Source: Adiantum capillus-veneris
Taxonomy: Eukaryota; Streptophyta; Polypodiopsida; Polypodiales; Pteridaceae
Length of the DNA stretch: 64,000 nt
Direction: 5' to 3'
Assembly: GCA_014529385.2 (NCBI GenBank)
Contig: CM043969.1
Location: 28,850,946-28,914,945 of the forward strand
Made by a program: the position numbers and the translations under genes. The notes under the pieces were generated by a model, which searched no databases, had not been told where the DNA came from, and worked only from the letters and a program-made list of their open reading frames with translations. Positions 53,346 through 64,000 of this stretch are shown here, piece by piece. Within the stretch, counting starts at the first letter, position 1. Each line of letters opens with the position of its first letter.

Positions 53346-56300
53346 ATGGCTGACAACACACAGATGTGTTCAAGATGTTTGCTGCTGAGGACAGGTTGGA
53401 TGGGGACAATTACCCTATGTGGGCTTACATGATGCAACATGTTCTTGTGTCAAAGGGCGTCTGGAATATTGTGCAGGGAATTGATGTACGTCCCGGTTCG
53501 GAGGATGCAGGCGATGTTGAGGATGTTGCAGGTCTTGCTGCAAGGATTGCTACTATTAGAGTTGTTTTGCCTACGGCATAACAATCTCGTTGGGATGTAA
53601 AGGATGCGTAGGCTCATGCATTGATTGCGTTGTCTGTGAAGAGCACCATTTTCCTCATATCCCTTCAGAAAAATCTGCAAAACAGGCTTGAGATATTTTG
53701 GCTGGTCTTTATGCAAGTCGCAATGAGGCTAAAATTGCTTTGTTGCGTAAAGAGTTGGAGTCAAAGATTATGCATGAGGAAGGTGATATGGACACTTTCC
53801 TTGCTAGTGTCAAGGATATCAATGAGCAACTTATTTCTGTAGGTGAAGTCATTTTAGACAGTTCCCTTGTGCAGACTGTTCTTGATGCCTTACCAGATTC
53901 TTATCAGACTTTTGCTAGTACTTGGAGACTGATGACCCAAGGAAATCCTAAAGTTGTCAAGTTTAATGCATTATGCACATTGTTGTTGCAAGAGTCACTT
54001 TCCAGAAAAAACAGGACTAGACAGCGTGCAGTTGAACAGACTTTTATTGCTTCTCAAAGAAAGGGTGGTTTCAGCAATGCAACCGCTTCTTATGGTTCTG
54101 GTGCGAGTGGCAAAACTGTTCCTAATTCTGCTGGCAGCACTTCGTCTGGCAATTCGGGTGATAAGGGCAAAAAGAAAATGCATGCCATTATTGTAAAGCT
54201 AATGATCACTTGATCAAGTCGTGTCCTAAGTTGAAGGCCAAAGAGGCTAAGAAGGAAGAGTGTGGTTCCACTGCAAATGCTGGTTCCACTACAAATCCTG
54301 CCATTGTTGAGTCTTCAGTGAAAGGAGACTGTGTTGCTGATGTTGATGCAGAATGGTCTTTTAGCGCAGAGTGAACTTACAATCCTAATGTCCATGATGC
54401 ATGCTTATCAGTTGCTGCAGATTCACATGTGTGGTATTTCGACAGTGGTGCTACAAAGCACATTACCTCACATCGTGAATTGTTTACCTCTCTCGAGTCT
54501 ATCCCTCATGGGAATTTAGTCACTTGTGCCAACAATGCCTCTTATCCGGTTCAGGGAGTTGGAAAGATTGTGCTTACTGCAGCAAATAGCAGTTCCTTCA
54601 CACTTGTTGATGCACTTTATGTACCTGGGATCAAGAAGAATCTCTTGTCTATATCCGCACTTCCTAGACTTGGACTTGTAGTCAAATTTGTGGATGACAA
54701 ATGTACAGTTCATGATCTCAGTTTTGGTGATAAAATTGTTGCATATGGCCTTTTGTGCCGTGGGCTGTATAAGCTCACTTTGTATGACAAGTGCGGACAA
54801 AATTTTGCAAATGCTATTGCAGATTCAAGGGCTATTTCAGATGCAAAACTTTGGCATGCACGTTTTGGTCATCTGAATTTTGCCAGTTTGCTGCGTTTGC
54901 AGAAATATGATATGGTTGCTTCTTTGCCGCCTCTTCAAGCACCTGTCAAACATGTTTGTGAAGGCTGTATTTTGGGTAATATGCAGCGTTCTAAGTTTTC
55001 AAAGGATGGTTTATTTCGGGCCACATGCAGGTTGCAGCTTGTGCATAGTGATGTTTGTGGGCCCATGCAAACTCCGTCCTTGGGCAACCTTGGGCAATTA
55101 CCTTTACTTCGTGAATTTCATTGATGATTACTCCAGGTATGCATGGGTATTTCCGCTTAAAGCGAAGTCCAAAGTTTTTATGTGCTTCAAACAATTTCTA
55201 GCTATGGCTGAAAATGTCTCGAAATGTACTATGGGCACCCTCCGTTCCGATCGAGGGGGGGAGTATATGTCCCATGAATTTAATGCATTTCTGGCTAGTC
55301 ATGGGATAAAACACCAATGTACAGTGCCATATACACCTCAGTAAAATGGTGTTGCTGAGAGGAAAAACAGGTCACTGACGGAAATCGCACGATGTATGGT
55401 CAAAAGTCAAGCTTTGCCGCATTCTTTTTGGCTTGAGGCCATCATGTGTGCCACTTATGTACTTAACAAGTGTTCTACAAAAGCTTTGCAGTCTATTACT
55501 CCATATGAAGCATGGCATGATAGAAAGCCTTCTATTGAGCACATGCATGTTTTTGGCTGTTTGGCATATGCTTTGGTGTCACAAACACAACGTAGAAAAC
55601 TGGATGATAAGGCTGTCAAATGTATTTTTGTTGGTTATAGTGCTGAAAGAAAAGGTTATAGGTTGTATCATCCGCAAACAAAACGTATTCTGGTTTCACG
55701 GGATGTAGTGTTTGTGGAAGATTCTGTTTCAGCCCTTGCTGTCATGTACTAGAGACAGTAATGTAAGCTCACAGGACATTTATGACACTTTGTTGCCTCT
55801 TTTCAGTGGTGGAAATACGAATGTAAGTTCCAATGAGGCAAATGTACAGCCTATGGGGGTTTCTGAAAATGTTATAGATCAACCTATTACTGATGCAGAT
55901 GTACATGATGTACTTGATGAGGAAAGGGCTGAAAATGAGCAGGCTAGAGGTATGCCAAAATGGGTGGTGCACACTTTGTGTGACAGTAAATTGGATGCAC
56001 CTTTGTCTAGTCGTACTCGTTCAGGCTCTCGCCATGCATCTTATGCATCAGATTGTTATGCTTTGGCTGTGTCTAGCTTACATGATGTTGAGGAGCCTCT
56101 GTCTTTTGATGAAGCACAGAATTCAGAAAATTGGAAGGCTGCCATGCAATCAGAATAAGATGCACTTATAGAAAATGACACATGGACTTTATGTGATTTG
56201 CCTCCTGGCAAAAAGGCCATTGGTACGAAGTGGGGTTACAAGTTGAAACGCAAGCTGGATGGTGAGATCGATCGCCATAAGGCTCGACTTGTTGCAAAGG

Positions 56301-57680
56301 GTTATGCACAACAAAAAGGCATAGATCATGAAGAGACTTTTGCTCCCACTTGTCGTATGACTACTCTGTGTTTTCTATGTGCATTGGCAACTCAATTTGG
56401 TTGGGATGTACATCAATCAGACATTGTTACTGCTTTCTTGAATGGTGACATATTTGAGGAAGTTTATGTAATGCAGCCTCGCGGGGTTTTGTCATAAAAG
56501 GACAAGAGAACAAAGTGTGCAGATGTAAGAAGGCTTTGTATGGGTTGAAGCAATCTCCTCGTGCTTGGTATGAGAAAGCTGACACTCATTTGGTCAAACG
56601 AGGCTTTTGTAATAGTCCAACAGAAAGCACGTTGTATGTAAAGCGTGAGGGTGATGTACTTCTCATTGTGGTTCTTTATGTCGATGATTTGCTGATCACT
56701 GGACCAAATGAGAGACATATTGCTGAATTTAAGGCTGACTTGAATGCTACTTTCAAGATGAAAGATTTGGGGCTGTTGCATCATTACTTGGGTATACAGT
56801 TTAAGCATTGTGATGGTAGTATTGCCTTGTGTCAGAAAAGTTAGATAGAGACATTGCTATGTAAGTTTGGACTTGAGGATTGCAAACCTATTGCCACTCC
56901 CATGGAAACAGGTTTGAAGTTGAGTCTACATGATGCTGGTGATCCTTCTGATGTCACTCTTTACCAAACTGCTCTTGGCTGCCTCATTTATGTATGCAAC
57001 ACGAGGCCAGATATTCAGTTTGCAGTCTCACAGGTGAGCAAATTTATGCATAGCCTAGAGTCTAAGCATTGGCAGGCTGTCAAGAGGATTTTCCGCTACC
57101 TTAGTGGCACTTTACATCTTGGCTTGTTTTATCCCAAGGGGGGATCATTGCCGCCAGACTTACATGCTTTTTTAGACTCAGATTGGGCTGGTTGTTTTGA
57201 CACGCGAGTGTCCACAAGTGGTTTTTGTTTCATGCTTGGCAGTTCATGTATATCATGGTTGAGCAAGAAGAAACCTACTGTGGCCACTTCGAGTTGTGAG
57301 GGAAAGTACAGGGCAGTCTTCACAGCTACGTTTGAGTGTGTATGGCTCAGACGCCTTATGGCTGATTTGGGTGTTGAACATGAGATTGCCAACACTATCT
57401 ACACTGACAGTCAGAGCGCATTTGCAGTTGCGAGGAACCCAGTTTTTCATGCTCGCACAAAGCACATTGAGGTGCATTACCACTATGTCAGGGAGAGGCT
57501 TTCAGCAGGAGAGATCAGCTTGGCTTATGTGCCAACATAGGACAACCTTGCAGATCTTTTCACAAAGGCATTGTCTCGTGAGAAGCTTGAAGCTTTCCGC
57601 AAAGCTCCACAAAGGCATTGTCTCGTGAGAATCTTGAAGCTTTCCGCAAAGCTTTGGGCTTACTCCCCTTTGTGGACTGA
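53346..57680 (+). pseudogene. Gag-pol polyprotein of copia copy 2 (heavily broken)
   Basis: Same order as copy 1: gag from ATG 53346 (a deletion of some ACA units shifts the frame at once; the open part starts at 53366), protease WYFDSGATKH at about 54432, pre-integrase HARFGHLNF, integrase core with DRGGEYMSHEF and NGVAERKNR, reverse transcriptase with FLNGDIFEEV and YVDDLLITG, and RNase H. At least ten breaks occur, among them TAG at 53609 (same site as in copy 1), TGA in AE-TYN near 54372, a small duplication around 55078-55100, TAA at 55342, TAA near 56156, a frameshift at about 56490, TAG at 56842, TAG at 57538 and a 47-bp tandem duplication at 57561. Pol ends at about 57680. Confidence 0.92.
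57561..57654 (+). repeat. 47-bp tandem duplication at the end of pol
   Basis: CACAAAGGCATTGTCTCGTG starts at 57561 and 57608. The unit of 47 bp is not a multiple of three and shifts the frame just before the end of RNase H. Confidence 0.95.
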
Positions 57681-57755
57681 TCATGTCCTCAGGGCATGGC
57701 ACTTCCCTTTACTCATGTGCCAGCTCTTGTTCACCGCATCACTCCAGGGGGGATT

Positions 57756-57983
57756 TGTTACCATATACATGTGGTAGTGATGTGTGTGAGCACACTAGGA
57801 CGGCCGGGGCATTTTTCCTCTCTTTAGGAGGGGTTTTCCCCCCGAGCATTGTATATACTCCCATCACTCTAGGGCTATCTATCTTTCCATTGCACACTAA
57901 GTAACACACTCTCTATTGTGTGCCTTGAGCTTCCTTCATCTTCTCCAAGTTGTGTGCGTTTCTTTGCAACCCTAATTCCAATA
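57756..57983 (+). repeat. 3' LTR of copia copy 2 (228 bp)
   Basis: Starts TGTTACCATATAC and ends CCCTAATTCCAATA, the terminal CA having changed to TA. Followed by the target copy CTTTT. Confidence 0.95.
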
Positions 57984-58434
57984 CTTTTGGCCTAATTTTC
58001 CTCACTTCCATCCCTTCCTAGTTTATATTTATGCCTCACCTAGGACTCATTTGAGTGGTTGATGGTTTTCTTATCCACACCACACCTTATCAAATCTTTA
58101 GGCCATGTTCTTGTATTCTACGTGCTTCTTAACATTGAAAATTCTCGATATTGAAAAGTTATCTTTTTGGATGTCCTTTTTGTTTTAAACAAAAGTATCC
58201 GGACATTCCCTAAAAAAGATTTACAAGTATATCATCTCCAACGTTTGGCAGTACCATTTTTTCTAGCATTTCCTGAACCCTCTAAGGGCCCTTTGAGATT
58301 CAGATTAGTTAGAAGCTATCCAATAGGAAGAGGATGGTGGACACACTTCATACCCTCAAAAAAGTAGGGATACAAGGTAACCTTACACCTCTTACCTAGT
58401 GAGAGAGTAAGGGAGGTGGCTAGGGGAAAAGGAT

Positions 58435-58466
58435 GGGGGGGGGGGGGGGGCGGGGGGGGGGGGGGG
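58435..58466. repeat. Poly-G tract (32 bp, one C)
   Basis: G16-C-G15. Such tracts are sequencing and assembly trouble spots; the length is unreliable. Confidence 0.9.
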
Positions 58467-59717
58467 ACCACTTTGACCTTTTTTCCCCCATTTTTTGGCT
58501 CGGATTAAAAAATACACTAGAAATTTGAAAATTTTAAAAAAGTTCAAAACTCACATTTTCCCTCCTTAAAAGCCCTCAAACCTATTTTATCGTAAAAAAG
58601 CATTTTTTGATCCCCAAAATTAAAAACATGCACTCAAGAATCTAAAAAAGTAAAAATTAAAAAAACATTTAAAACATTAATTTCCACCCTACAAAGTCCC
58701 CCCAAACCTATCATATAGCTAGAAAGTGGTTTTTTCTCTCTGCAAACCCTATTTCCAAGCTCTCCATTGTTGCAACAACTACATGCACCCTACAATCACA
58801 CAGTCTATTTCTACTATCTTTCTTCCACCTCCATCATAAAACCAAACAAACTTCTCCCCCTTCTTTTTCCTCTGTCCTCCACATATTTTCACACCAAGCT
58901 AGCTACTCCCCCTTCTCTCACCTTAGTTGCAACGTGAAATAAGCTCCTCCTCCTACTTTCATTCACTCATACTATATGCAAACCTCTACACCCGAAGGTG
59001 GAAAAAGTATGAGGTCAAAGGACTTGCATACCACAACAATATTAGCTATAAATGGTGAGTGGGCATTGCAAGGATTCACCTCCAACATAAGGATAGAATG
59101 GTAAGGAAATTATTCTTGTATACATTCATAGCTTGAAATTATCTCCATCTTTAAGTTTATCATGCTGAAGACAATCAACCTCTTTCTAGCTTTCAACGCT
59201 TAGGGCTTCACACCTCTATCGTCAAAAGTTTTTGCATGAGGTTGAAATCTTTTATAAATGCTTTTGTATTTTTACCCATTTTGGTGCAATATAAACTTGT
59301 TTTTTAATAAATGGTGTCATGTTGATTGAAAGTATTTAATTTAGATTACTCGAGTTTCATACGGAGTTGAGAAACATTGTTGACCTTTATAGATATTCTG
59401 ATTTTTTGTTATTGATTTCCTCTAAGATGTTTCAAATCTCAAGTCTTAATCATTCCGCCGTGAAGAAATTCAAGCAATATTTTGTTTGCAGGTTAAGATT
59501 AATGGTTATTTTTATTAATGTAAATAATGACCTTTGTCAAAATGGCATTATTTGGGCATGTTGAATATATCCTAATTCATAAGAAACATTTGACAAGTTG
59601 AGAAATTTAAGTTCTTGCATTCCAACATGTTAATGTTTCCATATTAGTATGCCTATGTCAAGCTTGACTTAGAGCAAGGACAGCTTGAGATGGAGGTGTT
59701 GATGTACAGTGGTGATT

Positions 59718-59905
59718 GATAAGTAAACAATTAACTTATTATTGATTTATATTTCAACATACATATATTGTAAAGCCTTTGAGTTCCCACCGTCTTTCAA
59801 TATTATTGATTAACTTATTATTGATAAGTAAACAATTAACTTATTATTGATTTACGTTTCAATATACATATATTGTAAAGCCTTTGAGCTCCCACCAACT
59901 TTTAA
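59718..59905. repeat. 105-bp tandem duplication
   Basis: GATAAGTAAACAATTAACTT at 59718 recurs at 59823. Both copies contain CATATATTGTAAAGCCTTTG and CTCCCACC or TTCCCACC. The second copy is shorter. Confidence 0.88.
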
Positions 59906-60336
59906 GCAGTGTTGACTAACAAAAATAGTTGCCAAGTTTTTGGTATCAAATTTTCTCAAATCTCCCTATTCATTAGCTAGTTTGTTGCTCAAGATGATAC
60001 CAATAGCTACCACCCTTGTGAACTTTTAATTGTGGATTTGACCCCTACTATGTAGCTGATTTGGATAGAAAGTGTAAACAAAAATTATAGATGCATGTAT
60101 TGTCAACATAGAAGATATGTGCCACTGGAGCCTATGTACACAACTAATCAAGAAACCTTTGGTTGGATACTATAGCAATAGGGGCCACATTTGGTTTCAA
60201 ATACGAAAGCAATGGCTTTACCAAAACATTTCCAAGAATAGGGAATGGGCACAAGGGAGTAAAAATTGGCCCCTTGTTTTGCCAATTTTCTAGTGCTGAG
60301 TGTTTAGTGCATAGGATTTGTGAGGCCTTTGAACAA

Positions 60337-60350
60337 TTTTTTTTTTATTT

Positions 60351-60402
<52 letters not shown>
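60337..60402. repeat. T-rich run joined to a 42-bp poly-G tract
   Basis: About 24 bp of T with one A, then G42, directly before the fold-back element. A glycine-repeat frame here is an artefact of the tract. Confidence 0.9.
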
Positions 60403-60404
<2 letters not shown>

Positions 60405-60409
60405 GTTCC

Positions 60410-60593
60410 TGCTCTCAATACATCAAACACCGCATCTCTATCTCATGGCCAAGCATAAAAAAAAGGGCCGCAAGCCATTCTAAGGTGCTAGGGCCCCTCT
60501 TTTTGAGGGGCCCTAAGACTTTAGAATGGCCTATGGGCCTTTTTTAATGCATATCCATGAGATAGAGATGCTATGTGTGTTGTATTGAGAGCA
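60410..60593. repeat. 184-bp fold-back (inverted-repeat) element
   Basis: The left arm starts TGCTCTCAATACA and the right arm ends TGTATTGAGAGCA. Inner matches are GCATCTCTATCTCATGG with CCATGAGATAGAGATGC, AAAAAAGGGCC with GGCCTTTTTT, GCCATTCTAAG with CTTTAGAATGGC, and TAGGGCCCCTC with GAGGGGCCCTA. The loop is TTTTT at about 60500-60504. It is an imperfect hairpin of about 88 bp, like a MITE or a long hairpin RNA precursor. No obvious target duplication is seen. Confidence 0.88.
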
Positions 60594-61148
60594 TATATAT
60601 GATACATGTTTGAGCACCTACCACTTTGTTTTAAAGTCCTCAATTTTTAAGATGTTTTCAACGGCTTGTAGCTTCCAATTGGCTCTGAGTCTGCCTGGAC
60701 TTGTCTCACATCAATTTGTTCAACTTGTCGTTCTCTTTGACCAATGTGTGACGCTAAAAAAGTCATATCCTACTGAGATTCTTCAAAAATCAACCTGCAA
60801 GTTGGCAATCTCTACAAAAATGATGTAAAATAGATATTTCTTATCTTCTTCTTTAATCCACGAGCTTCACCGAGCATCAAAACCATGAAATTTGTAAATA
60901 GTCAAAGAACCAATCTTTTTCCTTGTTTTAAGGGCTGCATTTCCTACGTACAAAAATTTCTAAAAATCTCGTCTTAACACCTTCAAAAGTGGCTCCCAAA
61001 GAGTGTCCCTGGTAATTTAAAACTGAAGAAAAACTATCAGAATGTACTAAATTGTGTACAAACTTTTAAAACAACCAAAATTTTCATGAATAGCTTACAA
61101 CATGTAGTGCAATCATGGTTCTTGCATCCATTGCATGACATGGTATGC
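60594..61148. other. Intergenic sequence, nothing recognised
   Basis: AT-rich, no coding or structural signal. May include the remnant 3' end of the minus-strand copia that follows. Confidence 0.4.
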
Positions 61149-61833
61149 TCATGGTGATCTATCACATAAAAATATGATTGGTGGGGTTGCCCCCATGTTA
61201 GAAAAGGATAGCTTTCTCATGGAAGGTTGTTGTAATGCTATTAGGGATCTCCCAACGTTAGCATAATGGCTCTTGTGTGGTGGGAGACACATGCCAAGGA
61301 TACCAAGACATGAGGGAAGCTCCCCAAGATCCACCATATCAAATGTTGAAGCCAAAAACTTCTTGACTTGTTTAAGCAATCTCAAATTATTAGAAACAAG
61401 GACTGTATTATCCACATAACGAGAAAGGATCACAAAACTACAATTTTGGCATTTTATATATAAGTTGAGGTCTAAAAAGCAAGAGATCAATCAATGGAAG
61501 GTAAAAAAAAGAAAAAGATCAAACTTTGTATACAAGGACCGTGAAGCTTACTTGAGACCGTATAATTCTTTATGAAGTTGAGCAACAAGGTCTTTCTCAC
61601 TTGGATTAACAATCCCTTTTGGTTGTTCCATATAAATTTCTTCATTCAAATCATCATTCAAAAAAGCAGTTCGCACGTCCATTTGGTGAGTCTCTAAATC
61701 AAATTGAAAAGAAAATACCAATAAGACCCCCATACTAGTAATGCAAACTGTTAGGAAATAAGACATAGCTAAATAGATATTTGAGTAGATTACTTAATGG
61801 AGAGAGATAGATTTCACACACAAAAGATTATAG

Positions 61834-61836
<3 letters not shown>

Positions 61837-61864
<28 letters not shown>
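61837..61864. repeat. (GA)n microsatellite
   Basis: About 28 bp of GA inside the solo LTR. Confidence 0.9.
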
Positions 61865-61868
<4 letters not shown>

Positions 61869-62200
61869 CACGATATACGTGGTTCACCCAATGTGGGCTA
61901 CGTCCACGAGAAAGCAAGCACTCAATGGCTTTAGTACTTCAAAACAAGAAGTAGTTTACAAAGGGATTATATCCTTAATGGAGCTCCCGCCTTGCTTCAC
62001 TCTCACCACCTCACACTCACCTTGTTGCATCAACTTCACACTATGAAATGTGTGTAGAAATGGCCTCCTTTTATAGGCCAAAAGGGCTGCCCTCTCTCAT
62101 GAGAGGCAGCTATGTGTAGCCGCCCTTGTGTAGATAAGTCCAAATCGGACCCTTCAATCCGCCCATGTGTGGCCGTCCTTGAGAAGACAAGTTCGCTTTT

Positions 62201-62281
62201 GAATTCGGCCACCGGCCATTGAATTTGGCCACCGGCCATTGACTTCCGACCACCGGCCATTCACTACCGGCCACCGGCCAA
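62201..62281. repeat. Four tandem ~20-bp GGCCACCGGCC units
   Basis: Units at 62201, 62221, 62241 and 62262, each GAATTYGGCCACCGGCCATT or a close variant. The inner CCGGCC/GGCCACCGGCC words are partly self-complementary. Confidence 0.92.
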
Positions 62282-64000
62282 CCGATCGGTTGTTTTTCGA
62301 CCACTTTCTGGCCGCCATTCAGGCGATAATATTCAGGCGAAAAGGAATATTCCGATGAGAAAAAAAAAGTCTCAGGGGCTTCCGCCCCTGAGGCCCCTAA
62401 AGTTGCCCCTGATTTTTGGCCGTGAAAATGTTGGTTTTCAGCGAGTGATTTTCCTTCACGCTGCTCGATGGCTTCTCCTCATAATGGGGGCCTTACAAAT
62501 GTGCGCTTTTACCACAGAAAATTACAAGGGTAAATCAGGCTCCATACTTAACACAAACAAATGGTAAAAATATCTCTTGATAATCAATGCCAGCAACTTG
62601 AGAATAATCTTTGGCAACTAATGGTGCCTTGAATTTATCAAAAGATTCATTGTTTTGACTTTTATCCTATACACCCATTTACACTTAATGGTTGTATGGC
62701 CAAGAGGCAATTTGGTCAGTATCCATGTATCATTAGAGATAAGAGAATCGTACTCCGCTTCCATAGCCTCTTGCTAGTGATCCTTTTATGGAGAAGAGAT
62801 ATCTTCACTATAGGTGACAGGATCTTCAGAAGTAGAAAGAGCGTTATCAATGATATCTTCATCATAAATATGATAGGAATCGTACTCAAAATCAATAGAC
62901 AAATCAACAAAAATATCAATATCATCGTTGGTAACATTCAGAATTGATGGTTATGAAGTGGAAAGCTACTCTTTAAGAAAAGTTTCATCATCATAAAAGA
63001 ATGGAAAATCCTCATTAGCAACATCCATGGACCTTGTACCTCCCATCATCTATTCATTGAAAGTAGCATCACGATTCACGACGATTACTTTTTTAGAGGA
63101 AGGAACATAGAATTTGTAGCCTTTGGAATAATATCCAATAAAAATAACTTTAAAACCAAGAGCGTCAAGCTTTGTTCATGTTTCTTTGGGAACACAAATA
63201 TAAGCAATACATCCAAAGGTTTAAAAATCAAATACAGAAAAGATTTTACATGTCCATGCTGTGATGGCTATCTTACCAGAAAGAGAAATAGTAGGAAGAT
63301 GATTCTAAATAAATATTTTTGTCAAGACAGCTTCAGCTTAGAAAATACAAGATAACATAGAATGAATCAACATATATCTTACAACATTAAGAATAGTGCA
63401 ATTCTTTTGTTCAACAACACCATTCTGTTGAGGCAAATATGGAACAATATGTTCATTGATGAATATCTTGTTCAATACAATAACTCAAAAACTCACGAGA
63501 AATATATTCTCCACCATTATCACTACAAAGTTTCTTGAGACGATAATTAGTTTGAAGTTATGTAGCCTTCTACAATCTTTTGAAAATAGATAACGCCTTA
63601 TATTTTTGTCTAAGCATGAAAACAGTTGTATACTATGAGTAATTATCAATAAACATAATGAAATAATGATGTGATGATCTCGATGAAGGCAAAGGTCCAT
63701 AAATAATAGTGTGAAGAAGATCTCAAAGATCATGAGATTGAGTTGCATTTGAGAGAGAAAAGAGTTCATGGTTCTGTTTTCCAAGAGCACAAAACTCACA
63801 AATTTCCATATGAGGACGAGTTTTAAGATCCACACCATGTACACTGTCATGACAATGAAGGTCGAAGCATGAACAAAGCGGTGATGCCATACCTTGCAAT
63901 CATGATCACCTGGAGCAATGAAAGCATTTTCTATAGCATCATTTAGAGAGAGTCCAAAAAAATCTCCATTGCAAGAAGCAATCACAATAGTCTATCCATC

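Larger units (their letters stand above)
52754..57983 (+). mobile_element. Ty1/copia element, copy 2 (same family as 15547-20662)
   Basis: Complete by structure: LTRs at 52754-52984 and 57756-57983, target duplication CTTTT on both sides (52749-52753 and 57984-57988), primer site directly inside the left LTR and the purine tract AGGGGGGATT before the right LTR. The coding region is heavily broken. The two LTRs differ at about a dozen positions plus small indels, more than in copy 1, so this insertion is older. Confidence 0.95.
57989..60336. other. AT-rich intergenic sequence
   Basis: No gene recognised. Contains a G-tract at 58435-58466 and a 105-bp tandem duplication at 59718-59905. A CT-rich plant-like stretch at 58740-58930 has no frame of note. 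Confidence 0.45.
61749..62553. mobile_element. Solo LTR, 805 bp, inside the decayed copia
   Basis: Starts TGTTAGGAAATAAG and ends CATACTTAACA, with TG...CA ends. It is flanked by the 5-bp target duplication CAAAC (61744-61748 and 62554-62558). It separates two parts of one reverse transcriptase. Internal sequence lacks any coding domain. It includes a GA microsatellite (61837-61864), a CCTTTTATAGGCCAAAAGGG stretch, and four copies of a GGCCACCGGCC unit. It is probably the product of LTR-LTR recombination. Strand is unassigned. Confidence 0.88.
61149..64000 (-). pseudogene. Decayed Ty1/copia pol (minus strand), split by a solo LTR and cut by the window end
   Basis: Minus-strand reading, right to left: pre-integrase remnant VWHHRFVHAST near 63890, integrase remains with many frameshifts, and the reverse transcriptase start EAMEAEYDSLISNDTWILTK near 62770-62700 with KCKWVYRIKVK. 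After the solo LTR come HQMDVRTAFLNDDLNEEIYM near 61690-61630, LHKELYGLK near 61550, then YVDNTVLVSNN near 61415 (catalytic YVDD now YVDN) and FDMVDLGELPSCLGI near 61335. RNase H is not recognised. It is a different family from the two 5.1-kb copies. Gag and the 5' LTR would lie beyond 64000. Confidence 0.82.

Noticed and set aside
60163-60483. Glycine-repeat protein frame
   Set aside because: Product of the poly-G tract.
1-64000. tRNA, rRNA, CRISPR, riboswitch or bacterial-type operon signals
   Set aside because: None found. The CRISPR-like spacing of the palindromes is due to retroelement repeats, since the intervening sequences are themselves related and not unique spacers.

Overview
The window is nuclear DNA from a land plant with a large, repeat-filled genome. 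The evidence is plant LTR retrotransposons (Ty3/gypsy of the Athila/Tat type and several Ty1/copia), interstitial AAACCCT motifs, and one intron-containing plant gene for a C2-domain protein of the CAR (C2-domain ABA-related) / AGD12 type. The dialect of the mobile elements and the >10 kb intron suggest a fern or another non-flowering vascular plant; that placement is an inference from memory of such repeats and is not proven here.

Layout. 1-3.6 kb: old decayed sequence, including a minus-strand transposase-like relic and a 259-bp tandem duplication. 3.7-31.1 kb: a nest three deep. An old Ty3-type element (LTR with TATA box, PBS-like site, start of gag) is split by a 25.6-kb Athila/Tat-like element (4389-29989; LTRs of 908 and 935 bp). 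That element is itself split inside its integrase gene by a young 5.1-kb copia element in reverse orientation (15547-20662, target duplication CTACG). 31.3-34.9 kb: another, badly decayed copia on the minus strand. 36.2-37.3 kb: a 514-bp tandem duplication. 37.9-50.0 kb: the only convincing host gene, three coding exons (132 + 96 + 282 nt) giving a 169-residue C2 protein. Its 10.3-kb first intron is filled with fragments of minus-strand Ty3-type elements and an inverted pair of LTR segments. 52.75-57.98 kb: a second copy of the same copia family (plus strand, target duplication CTTTT), more decayed. 58-61 kb: AT-rich sequence with homopolymer tracts and a 184-bp fold-back hairpin. 61.1-64 kb: a decayed minus-strand copia cut by an 805-bp solo LTR (target duplication CAAAC), running off the window.

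The most unusual object is the 25.6-kb Athila/Tat-like element. Besides gag, protease, reverse transcriptase/RNase H and integrase it carries: (1) a family of 24-28-nt palindromes built on AGACATCCTACG and its complement, repeated in the 5' leader and again downstream of pol, with a half-site in each LTR and no copy seen elsewhere in the window; (2) a second retropepsin-like domain (DSGA motif) after the integrase, with a tail of repeated W-V/I-P-K motifs; (3) an open frame of about 1,167 codons between the hairpin array and the 3' LTR, with a long coiled coil and no recognisable family, broken by only three nonsense codons and one frameshift; (4) two integrase-type HHCC zinc modules in a row; and (5) a 498-bp in-frame tandem duplication of the canonical protease.

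All retroelement genes here are broken in this copy. Many breaks look like C-to-T changes at CAG, CAA or CGA codons, as expected of long-methylated DNA. The C2 gene has intact frames and consensus splice sites and is likely functional.
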